From Micromonospora matsumotoense (GTDB lineage Bacteria; Actinomycetota; Actinomycetes; Mycobacteriales; Micromonosporaceae), in assembly GCF_900091525.1 (NCBI RefSeq), contig NZ_FMCU01000009.1, positions 62,001 to 126,000 on the forward strand: a DNA stretch of 64,000 bases, given 5' to 3'. This document shows positions 28,036 through 38,712 of the stretch, piece after piece. Numbering within the stretch: position 1 is the first letter of the stretch; the number at the start of each line of letters is the position of its first letter. The position numbers and the translations under genes were made by a program. The notes below the pieces were generated by a model that searched no databases, was not told the DNA's origin, and saw only the letters and a list, made by a program, of their open reading frames with translations.

Positions 28036-28236
28036 ATGCCGAGATCAGAGGTTCTGGCGGTGGGACCACGGGAGCTACCCGAACACGGAACCGTCCAGGT
28101 TTGGGTAGACGCCGGCAGTGGCGCAACTGGGCAGCGCGTCGTGGTCGCCGTAAAAGATCTCCGGCTTGCCGAGCAAGACCGAGGGGAGGGCGCAACCGCG
28201 CTCTATGCCGTCCGGACGTATCACTGCCAGGATTGA
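28036..28236 (+). CDS. Small protein of unknown function
   Basis: 66 residues from ATG 28036 with an excellent GGGAGGAG ribosome site. Predicted beta-rich (GTVQVWVDAGS, QRVVVAVKDLRL, ALYAVRTYHCQD). No family recognised. It is expressed from the AT-rich region shared with the HTH gene and is followed by a hairpin, so it looks like a real, independently regulated small gene rather than noise. Confidence 0.6.
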   Translation: MPRSEVLAVGPRELPEHGTVQVWVDAGSGATGQRVVVAVKDLRLAEQDRGEGATALYAVRTYHCQD

Positions 28237-28320
28237 CCCGAACGCCCCGACGCTTCCACCACCGGACGGCCGCAAGTCGGCTGGTACAGATGAGCCTGCG
28301 GCACTGGCTGTAGGAAGTAC

Positions 28321-28357
28321 AACCCGGCAGCCTTCCGGACGGTGGGTGGGCCGGGTT
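28321..28357 (+). terminator. Probable terminator after the 66-residue gene
   Basis: Stem AACCCGGC/GCCGGGTT (8 pairs) with a 21-base loop, ending in TTT, 85 bases after the stop codon. The remainder of 28237-28529 shows no gene I can support. Confidence 0.5.
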
Positions 28358-28529
28358 TCGCGCGTTCAGCGATCAGTCTTCAACACTGCACATGTATGCC
28401 GCTCCACCACGGCAAGCCCCGAACCAGATAACCGTGACGGGTAAGCCCCGGTGCCCGCCTCTGCCAGCAAGCGGCCCGGGGCATCGCCTTGCCTCCCGCC
28501 AGCCGAGAGCCACCCGCGAACGCGCCCGC

Positions 28530-30197
<1,668 letters not shown>

Positions 30198-30264
30198 GTC
30201 GGAAAAGCCTAGGGCAGACCGGTCGATCGGTGACACCCGCCGGGTGGGTCGTGGGACGCCGCTC

Positions 30265-31716
30265 TCACCCGTTGCCGTTGGCGCAGAGTTCCCGCTTCGG
30301 TCCGCAGGTGTCCCCGACGTCGGGTGCGCCACCGGTACGCCCCGGGCCGGGACCGCCGCCACCGTCCGACCCGGCCGGCGGCGCGGCAGGTGGCGGTGCG
30401 CCGGCGCCCGCCCCGAACCGGACGTAGCCGATCTCCCGGCCCTCGCCGACGACCATGCCGTTGCGCCCGACCGCGAGCGCGTTGGCACTGGTCCGCAACA
30501 CCACCAACTCCCGGCCGGTACGCGGGTCCACGGCCACCAGTCGGCTCGGCTTGTCCCCGGTCAGCACCGCCGCGTACGGGGTCAGCGCCGCGCCCGCCTT
30601 CGCGCCGGCCGGCCGGGTCCAGCGGGCCTTGCCGGTGCCCAACTCCCGGGCGATGACCGAATCCTTGTCGGCGCTGCGCACCAGGGCGTAGCGGTCGTCG
30701 ACGGCGAGCAGCTTCTCCCCCTCGGCGTTCACCTGCAACAGCCGGCCGTCGTACCCGTCGAGGACCGTTTCCCGCCCGTCGGGGGCCACCCCGATCAGCA
30801 CGTTGCGGGCCCCCTGCGGGTCCTCCCGCTGCACGCACCCGGCGCTGTCGGCGGTGCGCAGGTTGAGCCCGGTACGCCGCCACACCTCCTGCCCGGTGGC
30901 CGGGTCCCGGGCCGAGACGGCGTACTGGCAGCTACCGTCGACGGAGACCGCGCTGATCTTGAGCATCCGGCCGCCGACCACGGACAACCGCTCGTCGCGG
31001 CCCGGTTCGACGTTCTGCACCACCCGGCCGGTGGCGGTGTCCACCACGTGCACCCGGCCGTCCACCGGGAAGCCGAGCAGCGGCGGTACCGCCTCCGGCC
31101 CGGCCACCGCCTCGTCGATCCGCTGCGCGGTGAGTCGCCGGGTGCCGAGCAGGCCCGGGTTGTCGGCGAAGAGCCCACTGCTGACGCCGGGCAGGAAGGC
31201 CGTCCACAGGGGGCTGGTGCCACGCGGGTCCCAGGCGCTCAACGTGCAGTCGGTGGCGGCCACACACCGGGCGTCCAGCAGCATGTTCCGGTACGTCCAG
31301 ACGGCCACCGCGTCGCTGTCGCGCCGACGTACCGCCCCGGTGGTGGGGTCGATCAGCTCGTACCCCTTGACCAGGAGCTTGCCCACGGCGACGACGGCGT
31401 CGCGGTCGCCGCCGGCCACCGCCGACCAGTCCGCCTTGCGCTCCCAGAGCGGGGCGCCGGTGGCGAGGCTGCGCACCTCGATGCGGGTCCGCTGCTCGAC
31501 CACGACGGCGTCGCCGACGATCGTGACGCTCTTCGGGGTGCCGCCGACCCGCTGCTGCCAGAGCACGTCCGGTTCGGAGATCGGCTCGCTGCGGTCGACC
31601 CAGTCCCACACCCCGGGGAAGGGGTTCCACACCCCGGTGACGGCGAGCGCGATCACGATGACGAGCCCGAGCAGCAGCCCTCCCCGCACCCCGCCAAGGC
31701 CCTTCACACCGCACAC
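30265..31716 (-). CDS. Membrane-anchored PQQ-like beta-propeller protein
   Basis: About 483 residues if starting at GTG 31716, downstream of GGAGGTGA; GTG 31731 overlaps that ribosome site and GTG 31707 is a third choice. One N-terminal helix (GGLLLGLVIVIALAVTGVW) anchors an extracytoplasmic propeller with repeated blades (SLATGAPLWERKADW, DPATGQEVWRRTGL, GTGKARWTRPAG, DPRTGRELVVLRTS). The tail is Gly/Pro-rich with two Cys. BamB/PQQ fold without proof of PQQ binding. It resembles the protein at 36777-38024 in layout. Confidence 0.82.
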   Translation of the reverse strand: MCGVKGLGGVRGGLLLGLVIVIALAVTGVWNPFPGVWDWVDRSEPISEPDVLWQQRVGGTPKSVTIVGDAVVVEQRTRIEVRSLATGAPLWERKADWSAVAGGDRDAVVAVGKLLVKGYELIDPTTGAVRRRDSDAVAVWTYRNMLLDARCVAATDCTLSAWDPRGTSPLWTAFLPGVSSGLFADNPGLLGTRRLTAQRIDEAVAGPEAVPPLLGFPVDGRVHVVDTATGRVVQNVEPGRDERLSVVGGRMLKISAVSVDGSCQYAVSARDPATGQEVWRRTGLNLRTADSAGCVQREDPQGARNVLIGVAPDGRETVLDGYDGRLLQVNAEGEKLLAVDDRYALVRSADKDSVIARELGTGKARWTRPAGAKAGAALTPYAAVLTGDKPSRLVAVDPRTGRELVVLRTSANALAVGRNGMVVGEGREIGYVRFGAGAGAPPPAAPPAGSDGGGGPGPGRTGGAPDVGDTCGPKRELCANGNG

Positions 31717-31810
31717 CGTAGCGACGTTCACCTCCCCGCCCCGCCCCCGCGCCGGAGTGTCGCCCCGCTTTCTCCCTGGCGGACGACGCACCCGTCAGGC
31801 AGATCGGACG

Positions 31811-31882
31811 CATCACAACATCGCCGATATAGCGCCAACACAGCCTTCGGATGCTGCTATATCAGCCCAATTGGCTTGATCA
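31811..31882. repeat. Dispersed palindromic element, copy D
   Basis: On the minus strand it begins at the TGA stop codon of the Lrp gene (TGATCAAGCC). Paired blocks GCTGATATAGC and GCGCTATATCGGC are its core stem. More diverged than copies A-C but with the same length, position and terminal TGATC. Confidence 0.7.
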
Positions 31883-32368
31883 CGACCCGGCGGCGGAGCG
31901 GAGCAGGGGCAGCGTGCGGTAGGGGATCTGCTCGGCGAGCGCGATGATCGTGGAGGCCCGGCGGATCGCCTCGGACGAGACGATCTGGTCGATCACCCGT
32001 TGCAGGTCGGTGTTGGAGCGGGCCACGATCCGGCAGAGCAGGTCGCTCGCCCCGGTGATGGTGTGCGCCTCCAGCACCTCGGGGATCGCCGCCAGGTGGG
32101 CGGTGACCGTGTCGTGGCCGTGCCGCTGGCTGATCTCCAGGGTGACGAAGCTGGTCACCGCGAACCCGATCGCCGCCGGGGAGATCTCCGGCCCGAAGCC
32201 GCCGATCACCCCCCGGTCGACCAGCTTGTCCAGCCGGGCCTGGACGGTGCCCCGGGCCACCCCGAGCCGGCGGGAGCATTCCAGCACCCCGATCCGGGGT
32301 TCGTCGGCGAGGAGTTGGACCAGCCTGCCGTCCAGCGCGTCGAGCCGTACACCCTGTCCAGCGTTCAT
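31880..32368 (-). CDS. Lrp/AsnC-family regulator, probable regulator of hpd
   Basis: 162 residues from ATG 32368. N-terminal HTH (LDALDGRLVQLLADEPRIGVLECSR, then LGVARGTVQARLDKLVDRGVI) and C-terminal RAM ligand domain (GFAVTSFVTLEI, VLEAHTITGASDLLCRIVARS). Lrp proteins sense amino acids as octamers. It is divergent from hpd with 140 bases between, so a tyrosine or phenylalanine response controlling hpd is likely, as for such pairs in other actinobacteria. Not proven from sequence. Confidence 0.9.
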   Translation of the reverse strand: MNAGQGVRLDALDGRLVQLLADEPRIGVLECSRRLGVARGTVQARLDKLVDRGVIGGFGPEISPAAIGFAVTSFVTLEISQRHGHDTVTAHLAAIPEVLEAHTITGASDLLCRIVARSNTDLQRVIDQIVSSEAIRRASTIIALAEQIPYRTLPLLRSAAGS

Positions 32369-32386
32369 GGCTGCACACCCTACCGA

Positions 32387-32433
32387 TTGCGCAACCTGAC
32401 CAGGGAAAAAGGTGACGGTTGCCCAGCGGATGG
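32387..32433. promoter_or_regulatory. Candidate Lrp-type operator between lrp and hpd
   Basis: The palindrome TTGCGCAA at 32387 is followed about 30 bases later by GGTTGCCC, within the 140-base divergent region, in a run of lower GC (AGGGAAAAAGG). Spaced TTGC half-sites are consistent with Lrp/AsnC binding. Confidence 0.4.
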
Positions 32434-32508
32434 GGCCACCGCGATGCTGCCTGGAAGAGCTGTCGGACCACCGGCCCACGAAGCCGGCCGCAACCGAGGG
32501 AGGCCACC

Positions 32509-33714
32509 GTGACCCAGGCGATCGACCGACCCCAGTCGACCGAGGACATCGACGTCGACACGCTCGTCGGCGCAGTCGACCACGACATCACCCGTGACCC
32601 GTTCCCGGTCAAGGGTCTCGACCACGTGCACTTCCTGGTCGGCAACGCCAAGCAGGCCGCGCACTACTACTCCACCGCGTTCGGCATGACCTGCGTGGCC
32701 TACCGGGGCCCGGAACAGGGCTACCGCGACCACGCCGAGTACGTGCTGACCAGCGGTTCGGCCCGGTTCGTGCTGACCGGCGCGGTCCGCCCCGACGCCG
32801 CCGGCACCGACCACGTCGCGAAGCACTCCGACGGGGTCAGCGACATCGCGCTGGAGGTACCGGACGTCGATGCCGCCTACGCGCACGCCGTGGCCCAGGG
32901 CGCGACCGGCCTCATCGAGCCGCACGACGTGACCGACACGCACGGCACCGTCCGGCTCGCCACCATCGCCGCGTACGGCGACACCCGGCACACCCTGGTC
33001 GACCGGTCCCGCTACACCGGCCCGTTCCTGCCCGGCTTCGTGGCCCGGGGCCCGATCGTCGACCGGCAGCCGATGATCGCCGCCGGCCTCCAGCCGAAGC
33101 GCTTCTTCCAGGCGGTCGACCACGTCGTCGGCAACGTCGAACTCGGCCGGATGGACGAGTGGGTGGAGTTCTACAAGCGGGTGATGGGCTTCTCCAACAT
33201 GGCGGAGTTCATCGGCGACGACATCGCCACCGACTACTCGGCGCTGATGAGCAAGGTCGTCGCCAGCGGCACCCGGAAGGTCAAGTTCCCGCTCAACGAG
33301 CCGGCGATGGCCCGCAAGAAGTCGCAGATCGACGAGTACCTGGAGTTCTACCAGGGGCCCGGCGCGCAGCACATCGCGGTCGCCACCAACGACATCCTGG
33401 CCAGCGTCGACGCGATGCGGGCGGCCGGCGTCGAATTCCTCGACACCCCCGACTCGTACTACGACGACCCGGAACTGCGGGCCCGGATCGGCAACGTGCG
33501 GGTGCCGATCGAGGAGTTGAAGTCCCGCAAGATCCTGGTCGACCGGGACGAGGACGGCTACCTGCTCCAGATCTTCACCAAGCCGGTGCAGGACCGCCCG
33601 ACGGTCTTCTTCGAGCTGATCGAGCGGCACGGCTCGCTCGGTTTCGGCAAGGGCAACTTCAGAGCGCTCTTCGAGGCCATCGAGCGGGAGCAGGAAGCGC
33701 GCGGCAACCTGTAA
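32509..33714 (+). CDS. hpd: 4-hydroxyphenylpyruvate dioxygenase
   Basis: 401 residues from GTG 32509 (GAGGGAGG upstream). Two VOC modules; the catalytic iron triad of the C-terminal domain is visible: His205 (AVDHVVGNV), His288 (GAQHIAVATND), Glu369 (FFELIERHGS), with the C-terminal helix GFGKGNFRALFEAIE. It converts 4-hydroxyphenylpyruvate to homogentisate, the first committed step in tyrosine catabolism. The later pathway genes hmgA and fahA lie 7-9 kb downstream. Followed closely by two RDD genes and an aminotransferase. Confidence 0.97.
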   Translation: MTQAIDRPQSTEDIDVDTLVGAVDHDITRDPFPVKGLDHVHFLVGNAKQAAHYYSTAFGMTCVAYRGPEQGYRDHAEYVLTSGSARFVLTGAVRPDAAGTDHVAKHSDGVSDIALEVPDVDAAYAHAVAQGATGLIEPHDVTDTHGTVRLATIAAYGDTRHTLVDRSRYTGPFLPGFVARGPIVDRQPMIAAGLQPKRFFQAVDHVVGNVELGRMDEWVEFYKRVMGFSNMAEFIGDDIATDYSALMSKVVASGTRKVKFPLNEPAMARKKSQIDEYLEFYQGPGAQHIAVATNDILASVDAMRAAGVEFLDTPDSYYDDPELRARIGNVRVPIEELKSRKILVDRDEDGYLLQIFTKPVQDRPTVFFELIERHGSLGFGKGNFRALFEAIEREQEARGNL

Positions 33715-33725
33715 CACTGTCTCGC

Positions 33726-34481
33726 GTGACGCAGCCTCCGACGTACCCGACGCCGCCGGCCGGTGGGTCTCCGCCCGCCGCCGGCGGCTTCGCCCCGCCC
33801 GGCGGCCCCCACCCCCAGGGGTACGCCGTGCCGCCGCAACCCGGCCCGTACAGCGGCCCGCCCGCCGGGTATCCGCGGCCCGGTGCCTACCCGACGCCGC
33901 CCGGCCCGTACGCCGGGCTGCCCGGGTACCCACCGGTGCCCGGTATGCCGCCGCCCGGCTCCCCGACGCTGTCACCGCGCGGGCTGCCGCTGGCCGGCTT
34001 CGGTGACCGGCTGCTCGCCCTGCTCATCGACGGGCTGGTGCTCGGGGCGGCCAGCCTGGTCTTCGTCGTGCCGGCCTTCATCGTCTTCTTCATGCTGGTC
34101 CTGCCGGACCTGAGCACCGGGCCCGACGGCCAGCCCATCGCCGACCCGTTCGCCGGCTTCCTGCTGCCGCTGCTGGCGCTGGAGGCCGTGATCTTCCTGG
34201 TGATGTTCGTCCTGAGCTACCTCTACCTGGTCGAGATGATGTTCAAGACCGGGCAGACCATCGGCAAACGGGCGATGAAGCTCCAGGTGGTGCCGCTCGA
34301 CCCGGCCGGCACGCTGACCCGCAAGGCGGCGGCCAAACGGTGGGTCGTCCACCAGGTCGTCGGGACGGTCATTCCCGGCTTCAGCTACCTGGACGGGCTG
34401 TGGCAGCTCTGGGACAAGCCGTGGCAGCAGTGCCTCCACGACAAGTTCGCCGGCACCGTCGTCGTTAAGGTTGCCGGGTGA
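33726..34481 (+). CDS. RDD-family membrane protein
   Basis: 251 residues from GTG 33726, 11 bases after hpd. Residues 1-85 are a Pro/Gly/Tyr-rich cytoplasmic region (YPTPPAGG, PGPYSGPPAGY). The RDD domain follows: GLPLAGFGDRLLALLIDGLVLGAASLVF (helix 1 with the R...D motif), a second helix, and KTGQTIGKRAMKLQVVPLD, ending in a typical W..QCLHDK.AGTVVV. Function of RDD proteins is poorly known (ion or metabolite transport suggested). Confidence 0.9.
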   Translation: MTQPPTYPTPPAGGSPPAAGGFAPPGGPHPQGYAVPPQPGPYSGPPAGYPRPGAYPTPPGPYAGLPGYPPVPGMPPPGSPTLSPRGLPLAGFGDRLLALLIDGLVLGAASLVFVVPAFIVFFMLVLPDLSTGPDGQPIADPFAGFLLPLLALEAVIFLVMFVLSYLYLVEMMFKTGQTIGKRAMKLQVVPLDPAGTLTRKAAAKRWVVHQVVGTVIPGFSYLDGLWQLWDKPWQQCLHDKFAGTVVVKVAG

Positions 34482-34521
34482 GCGACCAGAGCGACCGCAC
34501 CGGACAGCGCAAGGCCAGACC

Positions 34522-35577
34522 GTGAGCGTGGAACCAGGCTGGCACGTCGACCCGGCCGAGCCGACCACCCGACGGTGGTGGGACGGTGAGGGCTGGATCG
34601 GTGCCCCGATCCCGGTCCACACCACCCCACCGGACGGTCCGCCGCCGCCCGAACCGGAGCCTGTCGGAGAGCCGCCCGCCCCGGCCGCCGGCAGCCCGAC
34701 CGCAGCCGGTCAGCCCTCGGCACCCCCGTGGACCCCGAACGCCCCCGGTCAGCCCGGTGCATCAGGCGCACCGCCCGACGGGCCCAAAGCACCCGGCACG
34801 CCGGGCATGCCGTGGACCGGGCAACCGGGAGCAGGGCAACCCGGAGCCGGGCAACCGGGGCTGGGGCAGCCCGTACACCCGGGGGCCGGGCAGCCGGAGG
34901 GCCACGGGGTCGGACAGCCCGGCGGGCCGCCGCCCGGTTGGCCGTACCCGACCTGGCCGGGGCGTCCGCCCGAGCCCCGCCCGCACGGCGTGCCGCTGGC
35001 CGGTTACGGTGCCCGACTGCTCGCCCGGTTGATCGACTTCGGGGTCGTTCTCCTGCTCAACGCGGTGGTCAACGGCTGGTTCGTCTGGCGGTACTTCGAG
35101 GAGACCGCGCCCTACCTGCGGGAGGCGGTCCGCCGGGCGATGGCCGGTGACTCCTCACGGGAGGGCCTGCCGGCCATCGGTGAGCAGGCCGGTGGCCTGC
35201 AGATCGCCATCCTGGTCATCGCGACCGCACTCTGGTTCGCTTACGAGGTGCCGACAATGGCCTCCGGCGGGCAGACCCTGGGCAAGCGGCTGCTGCGCAT
35301 CCGGGCGGTGCCGCTCGACGCCGACCAGCCGCTGGGCTTCGGCCGGGCCACCCGGCGGTGGAGCACCATGGGCATGCCCACCCTGCTGTGGTTCTGCTGC
35401 GGGCTCGGCCTGCTGCTCCAGTTCGTCGACGCGGTGTCCGCGCTCTTCGACCACCCGCTGCGCCAGGCGTTGCACGACAAGCGGGCCCAGACGGTCGTGG
35501 TGCAGGTGCCGCGCGCCGACGACCCCGACACCCCCACCGACCGCGCCGACCCCGAGCCCCAGGGAGACACCCCATGA
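34522..35577 (+). CDS. RDD-family membrane protein with DUF2510 N-terminus
   Basis: 351 residues from GTG 34522. Begins with a DUF2510-like module (PGWHVDPAEPTTRRWWDGEGW), then a Pro/Gly/Ala/Gln-rich stretch with repeats of GAGQPG (about 85-150), then the RDD domain (GVPLAGYGARLLARLIDFGVVLLLNAVV, GGQTLGKRLLRIRAVPLD, LRQALHDKRAQTVVV). Tandem paralogue of the preceding gene. Its stop overlaps the aminotransferase start (ATGA). Confidence 0.9.
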   Translation: MSVEPGWHVDPAEPTTRRWWDGEGWIGAPIPVHTTPPDGPPPPEPEPVGEPPAPAAGSPTAAGQPSAPPWTPNAPGQPGASGAPPDGPKAPGTPGMPWTGQPGAGQPGAGQPGLGQPVHPGAGQPEGHGVGQPGGPPPGWPYPTWPGRPPEPRPHGVPLAGYGARLLARLIDFGVVLLLNAVVNGWFVWRYFEETAPYLREAVRRAMAGDSSREGLPAIGEQAGGLQIAILVIATALWFAYEVPTMASGGQTLGKRLLRIRAVPLDADQPLGFGRATRRWSTMGMPTLLWFCCGLGLLLQFVDAVSALFDHPLRQALHDKRAQTVVVQVPRADDPDTPTDRADPEPQGDTP

Positions 35578-36677
35578 CCGACTCCGGACGTCACCAGCCC
35601 CCGCTGCGGCTGACCCGCGCCGACCTGGACGCCCTGCCCGCCTACGTACCCGGGCGCAGCCCGGCCGACCTGGCCCGCGAGCTGGGCCTGGCCGAGGCGA
35701 TCAAGCTGGCCAGCAACGAGGTGCCGTACGGGCCGCTGCCCGGGGTGGTCGAGGCGGTCACCGAGGCGGTCGCCGGCTCACACCGCTACCCGGACATGGG
35801 CGTGGTGGCGCTGCGCGCCGCGCTCGCCGAGCGGTACGGCGTGGACCCCGACCGGATCGCCACCGGCTGCGGGTCGGTGGCCATGGCCGAACACCTGGTC
35901 CGGGCCACCTGCCTGCCCGGCGACGAGCTGCTCTACTCGTGGCGCTCGTTCGAGGCGTACCCGATCATCGCGGCGACCAGCGGCGCGAGCAGCGTGCGGG
36001 TGCCCAACGACGCCGGCCACGGACACGACCTGGCGGCGATGGCCGCGGCAGTGACCGACCGGACCCGGATGGTGGTGGTCTGCAACCCCAACAACCCCAC
36101 CGGCACGGTGGTGGGCAAGCCGGAGCTGGACCGGTTCCTCGACGCCGTCGGCGACGACGTGCTGGTCGTCATCGACGAGGCGTACCGGGAGTTCGTCACC
36201 GATCCGGCGGTGCCGGACGGCCTGACCTACCTGGACCGGCCCAACGTGGTGGTGCTGCGTACCCTGTCCAAGGCGTGGGGGCTGGCCGGGCTGCGGATCG
36301 GTTGGCTGGTCGGCGCCCCCGAGGTGGCCGCCGCCATCCGCAAGGTGGTCACCCCGTTCTCCACCAACACCGCCGCCCAGGCGGGTGCGCTGGCCGCGCT
36401 GGCCCAGGCCGACGAGGTCGAACGCCGCTGCGCGCTGGTCGTCGCCGAGCGGGACCGGGTCACCGAGGCCTTGCGCAAGTTCGTCCCCGACGTGCCGTCC
36501 AGCCAGGCCAACTTCGTCTGGTTGCCGCTGGGTGAGCGGGCCGCGGCGTTCGGCAGGGCGTGCGAGACGCGCGGCGTGATCGTCCGGCCGTTCGCCGGGG
36601 ACGGGGTCCGGGTCACCATCGGCACCCCGGCCGAGAACGATGTCTTCCTGGCCGCCGCGGAGGCCGCCCTGTCCTGA
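35574..36677 (+). CDS. HisC-type aromatic/histidinol-phosphate aminotransferase
   Basis: 367 residues from ATG 35574, overlapping the RDD stop by four bases. Fold-type I PLP enzyme: KLASNEVPYGPLP, VVVCNPNNPTGTVVG, VVIDEAYREFV, PLP-lysine in TLSKAWGLAGLRIGW, and RPFAGDGVRVTIGTPAEND. Subgroup Pat/HisC2, which in actinobacteria often acts on aromatic amino acids. Next to hpd it could supply 4-hydroxyphenylpyruvate from tyrosine, making hpd-RDD-RDD-aminotransferase one transcription unit. Histidine biosynthesis is the alternative, but no other his genes are near. Confidence 0.88.
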   Translation: MTDSGRHQPPLRLTRADLDALPAYVPGRSPADLARELGLAEAIKLASNEVPYGPLPGVVEAVTEAVAGSHRYPDMGVVALRAALAERYGVDPDRIATGCGSVAMAEHLVRATCLPGDELLYSWRSFEAYPIIAATSGASSVRVPNDAGHGHDLAAMAAAVTDRTRMVVVCNPNNPTGTVVGKPELDRFLDAVGDDVLVVIDEAYREFVTDPAVPDGLTYLDRPNVVVLRTLSKAWGLAGLRIGWLVGAPEVAAAIRKVVTPFSTNTAAQAGALAALAQADEVERRCALVVAERDRVTEALRKFVPDVPSSQANFVWLPLGERAAAFGRACETRGVIVRPFAGDGVRVTIGTPAENDVFLAAAEAALS

Positions 36678-36776
36678 GCCGTCGGTCGGGGGCCCGGCGC
36701 AGGTCGGGGCCCGGCGGGTCCGAGATCAGGCAGGGTCCGCCGGGGCGCGGGGCAGGTCGGTGCCCGCCGGGGCGGG

Positions 36777-38024
36777 TCAGGTCGCGGCGAGCACCACCGG
36801 CTCGGCCATCAGGAAGTACGCCTGGTCGTCGTCGGCCGGGTCGGCGCGCTCCCGCAGCCGCTCCACCGCGACGTAGCCGCCGGCCGCATACGCCCGGCCG
36901 GGTTTCCAGCCGATGCCGTCCCGGCCGGGGGTCATCGGGAACCGGGACCGCTGGGCACCGGTGACGGGGTCGAGGGTGATCAGTTCCCGGCGTTCGGTCA
37001 GCACGTAGAGCCGGCCGGCCTCGGTGGCGAGGACGGTCACCGGGCCCAGGTCGCCACGCTGCCAGCGTTCCTTGCCGCTGCGTGCCTCCCGCCCCTTGAG
37101 CACCCCGCCGTCGTCGCCGACGGCCAGCTCACCGACCAGGGTGCTGTCGGCGGCGGCCAGGGCGGGGGCGGCCATCGGCGCACCCGGGCCGACCTGCCAG
37201 CCCCGACCGCCGGAGCCGTCGTCAGTGCGCAACCCTCGGCACTGCGACCGGGGGGTGAGGCAGCCGACCGGGGTGACGGTGAACCGGTCGGGGGCGTCCG
37301 GCGGTCGCCAGCGGGTGGCGACCGTGCCGGTGGACACGTCCCGGAACTCGACCGCCGTCGGCCCACCGCAGGAGTCGACGGAGAAGACCTGCCCGGCGGC
37401 GGTGGTGCCCAGGTCGGTGCGGCAGTCCCGGTCGCCGTCGACCCGCCAGAGCGCCCGTCCGTCGGCGATGTCGTAGCCGCGCAGGCTGCCCGCCCCGGAG
37501 ACCACCAGCACCGTCCGGCCCGCCGGGGCGGGGGCGACGGAGATCCCACGCGGGTCCCAGACGGTGGCCGCCCCGGTGCGCCGGGCGGGCGGGGTGTCGT
37601 CCGGTGTCGGCCCGTCGGCCCGCCAGGCGACCCGGCCGGTGAGCGCGTCCAGCGCCACCAGCTTCCCGTCCGACCAGTGGCTGAGCACCGTCGTGCCGGC
37701 CGCCAGCACCCCGTCGAGCGAGGCGGGCCAGCGCCGGTACGACCAGAACGGGGTGACCCGGTTACGGCCGTCGGCGGGCTGGTCGGCATAGAGCTGACGC
37801 TCGGCGGCATAGACCCGGAGCCGTCCCGCCACCACCAGGGGTGCGACCGGCAGCCGGCCCACCACCCCGATCGCGGGGGTGCCGGCGGGCGGCGGTGCAC
37901 CCTGGGCGGGCGTGACGACCTCGGCGGGGGCGAGCACCCGGTAGCCGATACCGGCGACCGCCACGAGGGTGAGCAGCGCGGTGGCCGCGACCACGAGTCG
38001 CCGCCGTCCCTTCGGGATTCCCAT
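36777..38024 (-). CDS. Membrane-anchored PQQ-like beta-propeller protein
   Basis: 415 residues from ATG 38024 (GGAGG five bases upstream). One N-terminal helix (RLVVAATALLTLVAVAGIGYRVL), then propeller blades (ALDALTGRVAWRADGP, SLRGYDIADGRALWRVDG, REARSGKERWQRGDLGP, TLDPVTGAQRSRFPM). Four cysteines (DRDCRTD, VDSCGG, VGCLTPRSQCRG) suggest an extracytoplasmic site. Related in design to the protein at 30265. Function unknown. Converges on the aminotransferase gene. Confidence 0.82.
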   Translation of the reverse strand: MGIPKGRRRLVVAATALLTLVAVAGIGYRVLAPAEVVTPAQGAPPPAGTPAIGVVGRLPVAPLVVAGRLRVYAAERQLYADQPADGRNRVTPFWSYRRWPASLDGVLAAGTTVLSHWSDGKLVALDALTGRVAWRADGPTPDDTPPARRTGAATVWDPRGISVAPAPAGRTVLVVSGAGSLRGYDIADGRALWRVDGDRDCRTDLGTTAAGQVFSVDSCGGPTAVEFRDVSTGTVATRWRPPDAPDRFTVTPVGCLTPRSQCRGLRTDDGSGGRGWQVGPGAPMAAPALAAADSTLVGELAVGDDGGVLKGREARSGKERWQRGDLGPVTVLATEAGRLYVLTERRELITLDPVTGAQRSRFPMTPGRDGIGWKPGRAYAAGGYVAVERLRERADPADDDQAYFLMAEPVVLAAT

Positions 38025-38164
38025 GCCCACCTCCGCCCGGCACCCTACCCAGGCGTCCCCCCTCGGGACCGGTCAGGTCACGCCGCGTCGCGCGAAGGAT
38101 TCCCGAACCGGCTCCGGCGGGACACCGGACGGGGGAGTGCGGGCGGGGGAGGCGGGGCGCGAGG

Positions 38165-38647
38165 TCAGGCTGCGGTGGCCCGGCCGGCGCTGCGCACGGT
38201 GGCGGCCAGCGCGGTCAGGTCCCGCCGGATCGCGCCCTCCACCGTCCGGGCGGCCAGACCGCCGAAGAGCAGCGCCAACATCCGACCGTACGGGGCGGTC
38301 GGCAGCGCCCGGTGCTCGACGGTGAGGGCGGTGCAACCCCGGCGACGGCGCTGGACGGTGCGCAGGGTCCAGGTGATCCGGTAGTCCACCCCGATGCCGG
38401 GGGAGCTGAGCACCAGCCGGTGCGGTGGCTCGGCGGCCAGCACGAGGAACTCCTCCGCCTGGTCGCCACCGTCCGGCCGGGTGCGGGTCTCCCGCCAGGC
38501 GGTGCCTGGGCCGAGCGGCCCGGGGGTGAGCAGCTCGACGGCGCTGACCGTGCAGAGCCAGTCGACGCGGACCGGCAGATCGGTCAGGAGCGCCCACACG
38601 TCGACGGCCGGCGCCTCGATGAAATCGGTGACCGCAACCGTCGACAT
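38165..38647 (-). CDS. SRPBCC/polyketide-cyclase-like protein
   Basis: 160 residues from ATG 38647 with GGGAGG upstream. START-like fold signature: DFIEAPAVDVWALLTDLPVRVDWLCTVSAVELL, GTAWRETR, RLVLSSPGIGVDYRITWTL and a long C-terminal helix (RDLTALAATVRSAGR). Binds a hydrophobic ligand; the role is not indicated by neighbours. No polyketide genes adjoin it. Confidence 0.85.
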   Translation of the reverse strand: MSTVAVTDFIEAPAVDVWALLTDLPVRVDWLCTVSAVELLTPGPLGPGTAWRETRTRPDGGDQAEEFLVLAAEPPHRLVLSSPGIGVDYRITWTLRTVQRRRRGCTALTVEHRALPTAPYGRMLALLFGGLAARTVEGAIRRDLTALAATVRSAGRATAA

Positions 38648-38712
38648 GACACCTCCCGTGCCGTCCACGGTACGGCGGGTGAGCGGCCAGCGGGGGGCCG
38701 GACGATGAAATT

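Noticed and set aside
32380..33975. Long minus-strand frame opposite hpd
   Set aside because: Antisense of the hpd dioxygenase gene with Val/Gly/Asp/His-rich composition and no recognisable domain.
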